Of a stretch of DNA of 64,000 nt, positions 18,690 to 28,176 are shown in pieces. This stretch comes from JAGVSR01 sp033765145 (GTDB lineage: Bacteria; Pseudomonadota; Alphaproteobacteria; Rhizobiales; Hyphomicrobiaceae): NCBI GenBank assembly GCA_033765145.1, contig JANRIH010000020.1, positions 186,001 to 250,000 of the forward strand, read 5' to 3'. The notes below the pieces were generated by a model, which saw nothing but the letters and a program-made list of their open reading frames with translations, did not search any database and had not been told where the DNA came from. The position numbers and the translations under genes are program-made. Position 1 is the first letter of the stretch; every line of letters begins with the position of its first letter.

Positions 18690-19982
18690 TCAAAAGCCGC
18701 TTTTGAGCCACTGCCCAACGCGGCCGAAGTATCCGAGAGCCCTGTCGTCACCCTGGTGGGCCGCCAATGGGTGAGCCATGGTCTCGATCATCGTCCCCAG
18801 CCCGCCGACGAGGCCGGCAAATGCCGGCTTGGCGAACTCGGGGGGTAGTCCGGACATGCCGTAAGGCCGACCAACACGCACCGGCCTGGCTAGTTTCTTC
18901 TCGGTGTACTCGACCAGACCGGGAAGCTCGGAGGCTCCTCCTGTGACGACGACGGAGCCGATGGACCGGGGAGGAAGCCCCGACGCATCCAGCCGCCGCG
19001 CCACGTGATCGAGCACGATATCCACGCGACGCCGGATCACAGCGCAAAGATCAGCCTTCGTGAACCGTTCGCCGTAGGTCCCGTTCTCGATGCTCGTCCG
19101 GATCTCGATTGGCTCGTGCGTATCCGACCGCGCGAGAATCAATGTGCCACAAACCACTTTGATTCGCTCGGCTTCTTCGAGTGGCGCACGCAACGATTGG
19201 GCGATGTCAAGCGTGATGTGCAAACTTCCCATAGGCACGGCGTCCGCGACGACGAATGCTCCGTTTGCAAAGGCCGAAATTCCCGTGACGCCGGCCCCGA
19301 TGTCGAGAACGAGCACGCCCGCGGCCCGCTCCTCGTCCGTCGTCGTTGCGAGGCCGCTCGCCAGGGGACCGGGTAGAACCATGTCCGCCGACAGGTAGCA
19401 GCGCTCGACGACGTGCTCGAGATTTCGAACGGGCGTGGGGTCTGCCGTGACAGCATGGAATTCGGCGCCCAGTCTCCGGGCCGCATTCCCGGCCGCATTC
19501 CGGGCCGACTGGACGAGCGGCAGGGTGTCGGACAACTGGCCATCGAGCGTGACGCTCGTTTCCGCGAGATGGATCGCGCGGCGACCGTCGCTTCCGGCGA
19601 AATCCGACGCGGCCTTCCAAAGTCTCGCCAGGTCGTCGAGGCGAGCGTCGCTTCCGGCCACGTCCGTCGCCGCGGAGAAGTGACGTGACGAGAGGCGTCC
19701 GCAAGAGGCCGTCACAGCGATACCCGGAAGGCGAACACCGGCCATTCGCTCGGCCTCGGCGATGGCTGCGAGCGCCGACTGCTCGGCTTCCGCGAGATCG
19801 AGCACGACGCCCGACTTCACGCCGCGCGAGGGGGCCTGTGCGATGCCGACCACGCGCGGCGGACGGTCCGGCTCGATGGCGGCGATGAGGCACGCGGTCT
19901 TGAATGATCCGAGGTCGAGAACACCCGCGACCCCGCGGCGGACGCGCATCGGAACGACGATTGACGGCGTGAGGCGCGTCAT
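18690..19982 (-). CDS. ftsA: Cell-division protein FtsA
   Basis: A 430-residue actin-like ATPase that by family tethers FtsZ filaments to the inner membrane. The phosphate-1 motif GVLDLGSFKTAC lies near residue 20, the second phosphate loop is VLDIGAGVTGISAF, and the C-terminus (YFGRVGQWLKSGF) is an amphipathic membrane-binding helix. The start overlaps the ftsQ stop by four bases, showing translational coupling. A small in-frame microrepeat gives the run RNAAGNAARR around nt 19477-19510. Confidence 0.95.
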   Translation of the reverse strand: MTRLTPSIVVPMRVRRGVAGVLDLGSFKTACLIAAIEPDRPPRVVGIAQAPSRGVKSGVVLDLAEAEQSALAAIAEAERMAGVRLPGIAVTASCGRLSSRHFSAATDVAGSDARLDDLARLWKAASDFAGSDGRRAIHLAETSVTLDGQLSDTLPLVQSARNAAGNAARRLGAEFHAVTADPTPVRNLEHVVERCYLSADMVLPGPLASGLATTTDEERAAGVLVLDIGAGVTGISAFANGAFVVADAVPMGSLHITLDIAQSLRAPLEEAERIKVVCGTLILARSDTHEPIEIRTSIENGTYGERFTKADLCAVIRRRVDIVLDHVARRLDASGLPPRSIGSVVVTGGASELPGLVEYTEKKLARPVRVGRPYGMSGLPPEFAKPAFAGLVGGLGTMIETMAHPLAAHQGDDRALGYFGRVGQWLKSGF

Positions 19983-20884
19983 GGGCGGCCTCCCGACGTA
20001 CCGTTCCGAGTGCGGTGCCCGTCGCGCAGGACAATGCGGTCGCGCGCCCTCAGATCCAGGATGCGGTTGGCGGTCCCCATGAGCATGTCGGCATCCCGGC
20101 GCCGCGTGAGTCGCGCGAGCGCCGTCGCCTCCGCGTCCGGCGGCAACATCAGAGCAACGCCGTTCTTCAGATGCAGCGTCCAGCGACGCGCGCCAATTCG
20201 TTCGGCGGAGGCCATACGGCGGACGATGTCGGGATGCTGACCGAGTTGTTCGAAGAGCGCGCCGGCCTCTCTGTCAGCGCCGGCACCCGAGATGCGCGGC
20301 AAGTCGAGCGGCGCATCGGGCTTCACGGCCGACAATACGCGTCCGGTCTGATCGATGATATTTGCCGTCGAGCCGTGTTCCCAAAGCGCAAACGGCTGGC
20401 GCTCACTCACTCGGATGCGCAGTTCGCCCGGCCAGAGCCGCGTAATCTCGGCAGATCGGATCCAGGGCAGCTGCTCGAAGCGTCGACGAACCTCTCCGGG
20501 ATCGAAGCTCGCGAGACTTTTCGCGTGTTCGAGATCGAGTGCGGCGAAGAGGTCGGCATCGCTGGTATATCGTTGCCCCGTCACCGAGACCTGGTCGATG
20601 CCGAAGCCCGCAAGGCGTGCGAGGCGATCGCGATCGAAGAGTGAGCGCCCCTCGCCCGCGGCGTCGAGCGATGCTGCCAGCCCCGCGGCCATAAGGCCGA
20701 AGACCGCGAGGGTCGCCCAATAGGCCGTTCGCCGAACCGGCGGCGCGTCGTGTCCCGTGACCGGCAGGCTGCGGGGATGGGGATACGCTTCTCGGCCTGA
20801 GTTCAGTGCAGTCCAGACGCTTTCGTGCGGCGCGGCGCCAGACGCCCGCCTCGAATGAGCCGTACTTCCACCTACCTCACGCAA
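19979..20884 (-). CDS. ftsQ: Cell-division protein FtsQ
   Basis: A bitopic divisome protein of about 301 residues. A short basic cytoplasmic tail precedes one membrane segment (YWATLAVFGLMAAGLAASL), then a POTRA domain (FGIDQVSVTGQRYTSDADLFAALD) and the FtsQ beta domain (LPWIRSAEITRLWPGELRIRVSERQPFALWE). By family it links FtsB/FtsL to other divisome parts in the periplasm. The start is unresolved: no ATG lies before the membrane segment. TTG 20884, with GAGG seven bases upstream and 13 bases overlap with ddl, is preferred; TTG codons at 20905 and 20929 are alternatives. Confidence 0.88.
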   Translation of the reverse strand: MREVGGSTAHSRRASGAAPHESVWTALNSGREAYPHPRSLPVTGHDAPPVRRTAYWATLAVFGLMAAGLAASLDAAGEGRSLFDRDRLARLAGFGIDQVSVTGQRYTSDADLFAALDLEHAKSLASFDPGEVRRRFEQLPWIRSAEITRLWPGELRIRVSERQPFALWEHGSTANIIDQTGRVLSAVKPDAPLDLPRISGAGADREAGALFEQLGQHPDIVRRMASAERIGARRWTLHLKNGVALMLPPDAEATALARLTRRRDADMLMGTANRILDLRARDRIVLRDGHRTRNGTSGGRP

Positions 20885-21825
20885 CTCGCGTCCTCGACAA
20901 TCCAACGCACGAGCTCGCCGAAACTCCAACCGGCGTGGCCCGCCAACTCGGGTACCAAAGAGGTGCCGGTCATCCCCGGCTGAGTATTCACTTCGAGGCA
21001 GATCAGCTCACCCGTACCGCCCGGTGTGTCGTCGTATCGGAAATCCGCGCGAGAAACGCCGCGGCAGCCGAGAGCCTGATGCGCCAGTCCGGTGTATCTC
21101 CGCACCTGCTGGTAAACATCTGGTGAAATTTGTGCCGGGAGCACGTGGATCGAACCGCCCGATGCGTACTTTGCTTCGAAATCGTAGAACGAGAGGCCGA
21201 CCTTCGGCTGGATCTCGATCACGTCGGAAACGAAGTCTCCGATAACGGCGCAGGTCAATTCGCGGCCTGCGATGTAGCGCTCGACCATCACCAATGCCTC
21301 TGGGTCGTTGCCGGACAAAATGGCGTCGGCTGCCGCGTTGACGCCCTCGCGCACGATCACGACGCCGACGCTCGACCCTTCGTCGACCGGCTTCACGACA
21401 TACGGCCGGGCCATCATGTGCCCCGATGCCGCGTCTCTGCGTGTTACGACGACGGCTTCGGCAACGGGGACGCCGGCCGGCCGCATCACCGCTTTGGCGC
21501 GTTCCTTGTGCATCGCGAGTGCTGAGGCCAGGATGCCCGAATGCGTGTAGGGAAGGCCAAGCGTCTCGAGGACGCCCTGAATGCAGCCGTCCTCGCCGAA
21601 CCGGCCATGAAGGGCGTTGAAGCAGACGTCGGGCCGGGTTTCCACGAGACGGGCTGCGATGTCCCGGCCGACGTCGAGACGCGTTACGCGGTAGCCCTCG
21701 CCTTCGAGTGCCGCCGCGACGGCTGTGCCGGATTTGAGACTGATCTCGCGCTCGGCGGAGAGCCCGCCCATCAGGACGGCGACGTGGTTGCGCGTGCGGG
21801 CCGGTGCCGGCGGAAGGTTCATCAT
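20872..21825 (-). CDS. ddl: D-alanine--D-alanine ligase
   Basis: A 317-residue ATP-grasp ligase making the D-Ala-D-Ala dipeptide for MurF. Visible motifs are the N-terminal MGGLSAEREISLKSG, FNALHGRFGEDG, the central ATP-grasp loop (KPVDEGSSVGV) and LICLEVNTQPGMT near the end. ATG 21825 overlaps the murB stop (ATGATGA), indicating coupled translation. It occupies the usual slot between murB and ftsQ. Confidence 0.96.
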   Translation of the reverse strand: MMNLPPAPARTRNHVAVLMGGLSAEREISLKSGTAVAAALEGEGYRVTRLDVGRDIAARLVETRPDVCFNALHGRFGEDGCIQGVLETLGLPYTHSGILASALAMHKERAKAVMRPAGVPVAEAVVVTRRDAASGHMMARPYVVKPVDEGSSVGVVIVREGVNAAADAILSGNDPEALVMVERYIAGRELTCAVIGDFVSDVIEIQPKVGLSFYDFEAKYASGGSIHVLPAQISPDVYQQVRRYTGLAHQALGCRGVSRADFRYDDTPGGTGELICLEVNTQPGMTGTSLVPELAGHAGWSFGELVRWIVEDASCVR

Positions 21826-22814
21826 TCTGCGTCTCCTGCCGGTGCGCGCGCAGCGTCGTCGTTCTTTGCCAGCGCCTCGCCGGTCGGATGGCCGTCCCGT
21901 GGCAGCCCCAAGCGGATGATTTCCCATTCGAGCACCAAGCCGGAGTTCGCCTTCACCCTGGCGCGCACCGTTTCGCCCAAGCGCTCGACGTCCTCTCCGG
22001 ACGCGCCCTGATCGTTGATCAGGAAGTTGCAATGCATGTCGGATACTTTCGCGCCACCGACGCGCGCGCCTCGCATGCCGGCAGCATCGACCAGCTTCCA
22101 GGCGCTGTGTCCGGGCGGGTTCTTGAACGTCGAGCCACCCGTGCGCTCGCGGATCGGCTGGTTTGCCTCGCGGTAGGCAGCGACCTCCTCCATCTCCCGG
22201 ATGATGGTTTCGGTTTCGCCCGGCGCGCCGCCGAACAGGGCCTCGGTGAAAATCCAGTCATCGGGGACGGCGCAGTGGCGGTACGTGAAGCCCATGTCGG
22301 CATTCGAGAGCACATGGATCGTGCCCGTGCGATCGACGGCCCGCGCCTCGACGAGGGCGTCCTTCGTTTCGCGGCCGTGCGCGCCTGCGTTCATGCGAAG
22401 GGCGCCGCCGATCGAGCCCGGAATGCCGCGATAGAAGGCGAGACCCGAGATGCCGGCTTCGGCCGCGGCGCGCGCGACTTTGACGTCGGGGACTGCCGTT
22501 CCGACACGGAGGCGATGTCCGGGCTCGACGGCTATGTTCGAGAAGCCTTTGCCGAGGCGGATGACGACGCCGGGGACGCCGCCGTCGCGCACGAGCAGGT
22601 TCGATCCGAGACCGATCGTGAAGACGGGGAGGTCGGGCGGGATGGCTCCGAGGAAGGCCGCGAGGTCGGCTTCGTCCGCGGGCGAAAATAAAACTTGAGC
22701 CGGGCCGCCGACACGGAACCAGGTGATTTCAGAGAGGGGCGCGTTCGCTGTCAGTCGCCCGCGCAGGGATGGCACGCGCGTTCGCAACTCGTCGGTGATG
22801 TCGGCAAAGCTCAT
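21822..22814 (-). CDS. murB: UDP-N-acetylenolpyruvoylglucosamine reductase
   Basis: A 330-residue FAD enzyme that reduces UDP-GlcNAc-enolpyruvate to UDP-MurNAc. The FAD-binding segments (SEITWFRVGGPAQVL, IGLGSNLLVRDGG, YRGIPGSIGGALRMNAGAHG) and the catalytic serine region GGSTFKNPPG are present, as is the C-terminal LVLEWEI with its catalytic glutamate. The gene is 41 bases downstream of murC and overlaps ddl. Confidence 0.96.
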   Translation of the reverse strand: MSFADITDELRTRVPSLRGRLTANAPLSEITWFRVGGPAQVLFSPADEADLAAFLGAIPPDLPVFTIGLGSNLLVRDGGVPGVVIRLGKGFSNIAVEPGHRLRVGTAVPDVKVARAAAEAGISGLAFYRGIPGSIGGALRMNAGAHGRETKDALVEARAVDRTGTIHVLSNADMGFTYRHCAVPDDWIFTEALFGGAPGETETIIREMEEVAAYREANQPIRERTGGSTFKNPPGHSAWKLVDAAGMRGARVGGAKVSDMHCNFLINDQGASGEDVERLGETVRARVKANSGLVLEWEIIRLGLPRDGHPTGEALAKNDDAARAPAGDAE

Positions 22815-22855
22815 TGATCATCCAGCGTGGGGGCTCGCGCGCAAATGCCGAGACC

Positions 22856-24277
22856 CTATTCCGCCGCCTCCGAGGAGAGCCAGCCCGCGAGGTTCGCGGC
22901 CCATTCGGTCGAATTGCCGGCTCCCAGGCAGATGACCATGTCGCCGGGCCGCCCGTAGCGTCGCAACAGCGGCGCGATGTCAGTGGCGCGATCGATCGAC
23001 GTCACGGCGCGATGGCCCGTCGAACGGATGCCCTCGGCAAGCGAATGCTGGTCGATGCCGTCGATCGGCGTTTCGCCTGCCGAATAGAGCGGAGCGACGA
23101 TGACGCTGTCGGCCTTGGAGACGCAGGCGCAGAACTCGCCGAACAGGTCCCTGACGCGCGTATACCGATGCGGTTCGACGATCGCGATCACGCGACCCTT
23201 GGCACCCGCACGCGCGGCGTCCAGAACGGCTGCGATCTCCGCGGGATGATGCCCATAGTCGTCGAAGATTTCGATGCCGTTCCAGGCGCCTGCGGGTTGG
23301 AATCGCCGCTTGACGCCCGAAAATCGGCCGAGGGCGGATCTGGTGACGTCATCCGGGATGCCCGCTTCGGCTGCGACGGCCACCGCTGCCAGCGCGTTCA
23401 AAGCATTGTGGCGACCGGGCACGGGAACGGACCAGCCAGTGATCTTTCGTGCGCCGCCCGCCACGCGCGCCGACAACTCGGCGTCGAAATGGGTTGTGAA
23501 CCCGGTCTGAGTAACGGACGTCAACCGGATGTCGGCGTCTTCCGACGCGCCGTAGGTCAGGAGTCGGCGGCCATCGCGGCGCAGATCGAGACGCGCGATC
23601 ATGGCGCGCACGACCGGGTGGTCGATGCAGGTCACGGCGAGGCCGTAGAATGGAATGTTGCGATAGAAGGCCTCGAAGTCGCGATGCATGTTCTCGACCG
23701 TCTTGAAGTGGTCGAGATGCTCGGGATCGATATTCGTGACGATGCCAATTTCGGTCGGAAGCCGTACGAACGTGCCGTCGCTCTCATCGGCCTCGACGAT
23801 CATCCAGTCGCCCTTGCCGAGGCGCGCGTTCGAGCCCCAGGCGTTGATGATGCCGCCGGTGATGACGGTCGGATCCTTGGCGGCTTCCTCGAAGATCGTC
23901 GCGACGAGCGATGTCGTCGTCGTCTTGCCGTGCGTGCCGGTGACCGACACGGTCGCATAAAGGCGCATCAGCTCGGCCAGCATTTCCGCGCGGCGTATGA
24001 TCGGCAAGCCCTTCTGGCGCGCCGCCTCGAGTTCGGGGTTGCCCGACTTCACGGCCGAAGAAATGACGACGTTGCGCGCGCCGACGAGATTGATCGCGTC
24101 ATGGCCGATGAAGACGCGCACACCCTTCGCGCGGAGGCGGCGGACGTTCGCGCTCTCTTTCTGATCGCTGCCCTGAACCGCGAAGCCCTTCGCGATCAGG
24201 ATCTCGGCAATGGCACTCATGCCGATGCCGCCAATGCCGATGATGTGGAAGGTGCCCGCGTCGCGAGGGATCTGCAT
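22856..24277 (-). CDS. murC: UDP-N-acetylmuramate--L-alanine ligase
   Basis: A 473-residue Mur ligase adding L-Ala to UDP-MurNAc. It has the N-terminal UDP-binding GIGGIGMSAIAEIL, the ATP P-loop GTHGKTTTTS and the family DDYGHHPAEI motif. ATG 24277 (MQIPRDAGTFHIIG) fits the family; a longer frame adds 26 unrelated residues. It lies about 100 bases after murG on the minus strand. Confidence 0.96.
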   Translation of the reverse strand: MQIPRDAGTFHIIGIGGIGMSAIAEILIAKGFAVQGSDQKESANVRRLRAKGVRVFIGHDAINLVGARNVVISSAVKSGNPELEAARQKGLPIIRRAEMLAELMRLYATVSVTGTHGKTTTTSLVATIFEEAAKDPTVITGGIINAWGSNARLGKGDWMIVEADESDGTFVRLPTEIGIVTNIDPEHLDHFKTVENMHRDFEAFYRNIPFYGLAVTCIDHPVVRAMIARLDLRRDGRRLLTYGASEDADIRLTSVTQTGFTTHFDAELSARVAGGARKITGWSVPVPGRHNALNALAAVAVAAEAGIPDDVTRSALGRFSGVKRRFQPAGAWNGIEIFDDYGHHPAEIAAVLDAARAGAKGRVIAIVEPHRYTRVRDLFGEFCACVSKADSVIVAPLYSAGETPIDGIDQHSLAEGIRSTGHRAVTSIDRATDIAPLLRRYGRPGDMVICLGAGNSTEWAANLAGWLSSEAAE

Positions 24278-24375
24278 TTCGTTCTGGTTCCCGTCTTTCT
24301 GAACGCCGCGCGCCGACCTAAATCCCGACGACCGAAATCCCTTGGACCCGGTCATACTTCCAGCCGATCGTGACG

Positions 24376-25479
24376 TCAGGCCGGCCGAAGCGCAAGCTCC
24401 TCCACGAGGTCAGCAAGCCGCAACACGGCGTCCGGGCGACCCTCTGATCTCGCGTGCGCCGCCGCCTCGACCAGCATCGAGGGCGCCTCAATCAGCGTCG
24501 TGATCGCGTCGGCCAAGGCCTCCGGCGTCAAATTCTTCTGTTCGATACACCAAGCACCGCCCGATTCGGCAAGCCTCGTCGCATTCTGCAACTGATCGTT
24601 GTCAAGGGCGTGTGGCAGAGGAACGAGAATCGAGGGGCGGCCGATGACGGACAGTTCGGCCACCGACGACGCCCCGGCACGGGCGATCACGAGATGGCTC
24701 GTTGCGATCCGCTCAGGCAAGTCCTTGAAGAACGTCGCAACCTCGGCCGGCACGCCCGCTGCGGCGTAGGCGGCCCTGACAGCGGCGACATCTTCCTCCC
24801 GCGCCTGCTGGACGACATCGATCACTCGGCGAATCTCTGGGCGCATGGCGGCGAATGCGGCGGGTACGACTTCGGAGAAGAACCGCGCGCCCTGGCTGCC
24901 TCCGAAAACCAGGAGCTTCAAGGGCCCACTTTCGACGCTTGGATAAGGGACGCGGGAGACGTTGATCACCTGGTCGCGGACCGGGTTCCCCGTGAAACGC
25001 GCCTTGGCGAGCAGGGGCCCCTCGAGGAAGCGCGTCGTCTCGAAGGAGGTCGCGATCCGGTCGACGTACCGCGCCAGCTTGCGGTTGGCCCTTCCGAGAA
25101 CAGCGTTCTGCTCATGAAGAGCAGACGGAATTCTAAGGTGCGTCGCCGCCATCAGCGGAGGAAAGGACGGGTAGCCGCCGAAGCCGACGATGGCGGCAGG
25201 CTCTATGGATTTCAGGATCGTTCGGGCCGCCATGATTCCACGTCCGAGGGTCAATGCGGTGCGGGCCAGAGCGACGGGCGATTTGCTGGTGACGGTCGCG
25301 GCCGGGACACAGTGGACGCGCTCGGCGGGAAAGCCGGTGCCGTAGCGGTCGCCGCGCATGTCAGTCATCAACTCGACGGCATAGCCGCGGCGCCGCAATT
25401 CCTCGGCGAGAGCGAAAGCCGGGAACAGATGCCCCCCGGTGCCGCCGGCGGCCAGCACAATACGCGCGCGTCCGTCCAT
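24376..25479 (-). CDS. murG: Undecaprenyl-PP-MurNAc-pentapeptide GlcNAc transferase
   Basis: A 367-residue GT28 transferase that converts lipid I to lipid II on the inner face of the membrane. The N-terminal GGTGGHLFPA loop, the membrane-binding hydrophobic patch around GFGGYPSFPP, GGSQGARFF and the HEQNAVLGRANR motif identify MurG. It stands between ftsW and murC as is usual. Confidence 0.96.
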   Translation of the reverse strand: MDGRARIVLAAGGTGGHLFPAFALAEELRRRGYAVELMTDMRGDRYGTGFPAERVHCVPAATVTSKSPVALARTALTLGRGIMAARTILKSIEPAAIVGFGGYPSFPPLMAATHLRIPSALHEQNAVLGRANRKLARYVDRIATSFETTRFLEGPLLAKARFTGNPVRDQVINVSRVPYPSVESGPLKLLVFGGSQGARFFSEVVPAAFAAMRPEIRRVIDVVQQAREEDVAAVRAAYAAAGVPAEVATFFKDLPERIATSHLVIARAGASSVAELSVIGRPSILVPLPHALDNDQLQNATRLAESGGAWCIEQKNLTPEALADAITTLIEAPSMLVEAAAHARSEGRPDAVLRLADLVEELALRPA

Positions 25480-25569
25480 GCTCCCCCCGTCAAGTCCGCT
25501 CCTCCGGCGGCTTATCTCATGCTCCCGCCGGCCCGCACTCGCGGCGGATCGACGCCCGGAACCCCACTT

Positions 25570-26694
25570 TCAAGTGGAATGGGCAGGGGGAATGGGGCGG
25601 CGGCGTGTCAAGGCCAACAGCATCCCGAGAAGGACTGAAACGGCCAGCGTCGAAGACCCGCCGACCGAGAGGTAGGGGAGCGTGATGCCCTTGGCAGGAA
25701 GGAGGCCGACGTTCACGCCCATGTTGAGCAGCGCCTGCAGGCCAAAAAGCGCCGCGAGGCCAATGATGGCGAGGCGGTTCGACGGCTCGGGATTACGTGA
25801 GGCACCGTGTAAGGCGCGTAAGGCGATGAACGCGAAGAGGATGACGATCGCGACGCAAGCGACGGCACCGTATTCCTCGGCGACGACCGCGAAGATGTAG
25901 TCGGTGTGGGCATCGGGAAGGACGGTCTTAATCGTACCCTCGCCCGGACCTCGCCCGAAAAAGCCGCCCTCGGTGAACGACTGCAGCGCGCGATCGGCCT
26001 GACTCCTGTCGCCCGGAATAGGATCGAAGAAGCGGTCGACACGGGCGGCCACGTAATCGAGATTGAAATAGGCGAAGGCCAGCCCCGCAACTCCGAGCAC
26101 GACCAGTGCCGCTGCATAGACGAGCGGCTGACCGGACACGAAGAAGAGCGCGCCCCAGACCGTGCTTGCAAGGAGCGTCTGTCCGACGTCGGGCTGGCGC
26201 GCCAGAAGCACGACAAGCACGAGCCAAAGTCCGATTGCGGCCGGGAGTGCCGGCATGTCGGGCCGCATGCGTGCTTCGGCCAGGAGCCACGCGGACAGCA
26301 CCACAAAGGCCGGTTTCGCCAATTCGGACGGCTGGAACGACGCGCCGGCGATCGAGAGCCAGCGGCGCGCCCCGTTGATCTCGGCTCCGGTCAGGTCGAC
26401 TACGATTAGACCGGCGAGCGCCAGAAACATCAGGATGAGGGACAGTCGCCGCACCTCGCGCGGCGTCATGAAACTCAGAACGAGAACCAGCACCGCGCCG
26501 AGCGCGGAGAACATGAGGTGACGCTCGACGAAGTAATAGGCGTCGAAGCCCTTCTTCAGCGCGACCGATGGGCTTGCGGCCAGTGACAGAATGCAGCCCA
26601 GCCCGATCAGTACGAAGATCGCGGCCATGAGCACGTGGTCGATGGTGAACCACCAGTCCGTCAGCCGACTGCGATCGGCCCGCGACAGCCTCAT
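25570..26694 (-). CDS. ftsW: Lipid II glycan polymerase FtsW (SEDS family)
   Basis: A 374-residue polytopic membrane protein with about ten hydrophobic segments. SEDS hallmarks are visible, such as the ARRWLSIAGASFQPSELAKP region near residue 125-145 and the FTEGGFFGRGPGEG extracellular loop near residue 250, with LPYLSVGGSS close to the end. Location between murD and murG identifies FtsW rather than RodA. By family it polymerises septal glycan with a class B penicillin-binding protein. Its start overlaps the murD stop by four bases. Confidence 0.94.
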   Translation of the reverse strand: MRLSRADRSRLTDWWFTIDHVLMAAIFVLIGLGCILSLAASPSVALKKGFDAYYFVERHLMFSALGAVLVLVLSFMTPREVRRLSLILMFLALAGLIVVDLTGAEINGARRWLSIAGASFQPSELAKPAFVVLSAWLLAEARMRPDMPALPAAIGLWLVLVVLLARQPDVGQTLLASTVWGALFFVSGQPLVYAAALVVLGVAGLAFAYFNLDYVAARVDRFFDPIPGDRSQADRALQSFTEGGFFGRGPGEGTIKTVLPDAHTDYIFAVVAEEYGAVACVAIVILFAFIALRALHGASRNPEPSNRLAIIGLAALFGLQALLNMGVNVGLLPAKGITLPYLSVGGSSTLAVSVLLGMLLALTRRRPIPPAHST

Positions 26695-28133
26695 GGACCG
26701 CCCTTCTCGCCGGTGTGTGCCGCCAACTCCCTGGCGACCAGCGCGCGGAAGTGGTCTCCACGCTGCTCGAAGTTCTTGTACTGGTCGTAGGACGCGCAGG
26801 CCGGCGAGAGGAGCACAACGCGATCCTCATTATTTGCCGCCAGCGCATCGCGGGTCGCACGCGCGACGGCAACGTCCAATGTCCCGCATTCCTCGAAAGG
26901 AACGACAGATCCGAGCGAGCGTGCGAAATCCCGGCTGGCCGCGCCGATGAGATAAGCCTTCTCGATGCGGGGAAACCACGGCCGCAACGCCTCGATACCG
27001 CCGTCCTTGGCCTTGCCGCCGAGGATCACGTGGATGCCCCTGTCCCACGAAGCCAGCGCCTTCTTGGTCGATTCCGCGTTTGTGGCCTTGCTGTCGTTGA
27101 CGAAGACGACGTTCCCCATTCGCCCGATCTCTTCGAGGCGATGGACGAGGCCCGGGAAGCTCGCGAGGCCGCGGCCGATGACGTCGTGCGGCGTACCGAT
27201 CCATTCGCAGGCGAGGAACGCGGCGGCGGCGTTTTCGGCGTTGTGCGCGCCGCGCAGCGCGCGAGCGCCTTTCAAGTCGGCCAGAACCTCCACGTAGGCG
27301 CCGATCAGCCCGAGGGTCACGGCGCGTTTCAAGAAACCCTGTTCGTGATACGTGTAGCCGGTCACGTCAGACGGCGTGCGCGTGAAGGCGGTGACGTTGC
27401 CGCGGTCGTGGTCGAGCCTGTGGAAGATCGCGCCAGAGAGATCGCCTGCATCGTGCCGCGCGCGATCGATCCCGATAACGGAGGTGCGTGCGCCTTCGAC
27501 GAGGCGGCTCTTCACGTTCGCATAGTTCTCGATCGTCCCATGGCGGTCGAGATGATCGGGTGTGATGTTCAAGAGAACGCCGACGGTCGGATCGAGTGTC
27601 GGCGCCAGATCGATCTGGAACGATGAGCATTCGACCACATAGATCCGTTCAGGCGTCACATCGTCGAGCGTCAGGATCGCCCGGCCGATGTTGCCCCCGA
27701 GTTGAACGTCGTGGCCGGCCTCTTTCAATATGTGCGCGATGAGTGCGGTCGTCGTCGATTTGCCGTTTGTCCCGGTGATCGCGATGAAATTCGTTTCTGG
27801 GCATCGCGCGCGGCGCTCGCGGCAGAAGAGCTCGATGTCGCCAATCACTTCGACGCCGGCCTCTTGCGCCCGCTTCACGACCCAGTGCGGCTCGGGATGG
27901 GTCAGCGGCACTCCCGGAGCCAAGACGAGCGCCGAGAAACGGGACCAATCAGCTTCCGCGAGATCGACGAGCGGCACGCCCGCCGCTGCCGCACTCGCAC
28001 GGCCCGGTTCGGTATCGTCCCAAGCGGCGACGGTCGCGCCACCGGCAATCAATGCCGCGGCCGTCGCATTGCCCGATGCACCGAGTCCGAAGACCGCGAC
28101 GTCCTTGCCGGCGAATGTGGTGATGGGGATCAT
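26691..28133 (-). CDS. murD: UDP-N-acetylmuramoyl-L-alanine--D-glutamate ligase
   Basis: A 480-residue Mur ligase adding D-Glu. The UDP-binding N-terminus (VAVFGLGASGNATAAAL), the P-loop GTNGKSTTTALI and the downstream FVNDSKATNAESTKKAL and LSPACASYDQYKNFEQRG signatures are all present, the last being MurD-specific. It overlaps ftsW by four bases and is 43 bases after mraY. Confidence 0.97.
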   Translation of the reverse strand: MIPITTFAGKDVAVFGLGASGNATAAALIAGGATVAAWDDTEPGRASAAAAGVPLVDLAEADWSRFSALVLAPGVPLTHPEPHWVVKRAQEAGVEVIGDIELFCRERRARCPETNFIAITGTNGKSTTTALIAHILKEAGHDVQLGGNIGRAILTLDDVTPERIYVVECSSFQIDLAPTLDPTVGVLLNITPDHLDRHGTIENYANVKSRLVEGARTSVIGIDRARHDAGDLSGAIFHRLDHDRGNVTAFTRTPSDVTGYTYHEQGFLKRAVTLGLIGAYVEVLADLKGARALRGAHNAENAAAAFLACEWIGTPHDVIGRGLASFPGLVHRLEEIGRMGNVVFVNDSKATNAESTKKALASWDRGIHVILGGKAKDGGIEALRPWFPRIEKAYLIGAASRDFARSLGSVVPFEECGTLDVAVARATRDALAANNEDRVVLLSPACASYDQYKNFEQRGDHFRALVARELAAHTGEKGGP

Positions 28134-28176
28134 CGCGCCTCGGGCGTTCGCGTTCCTTCGATGCCGGAAATCCGTC

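Noticed and set aside
22814..24373. 519-codon plus-strand frame
   Set aside because: It is antisense to murC with complete Mur ligase motifs on the other strand.
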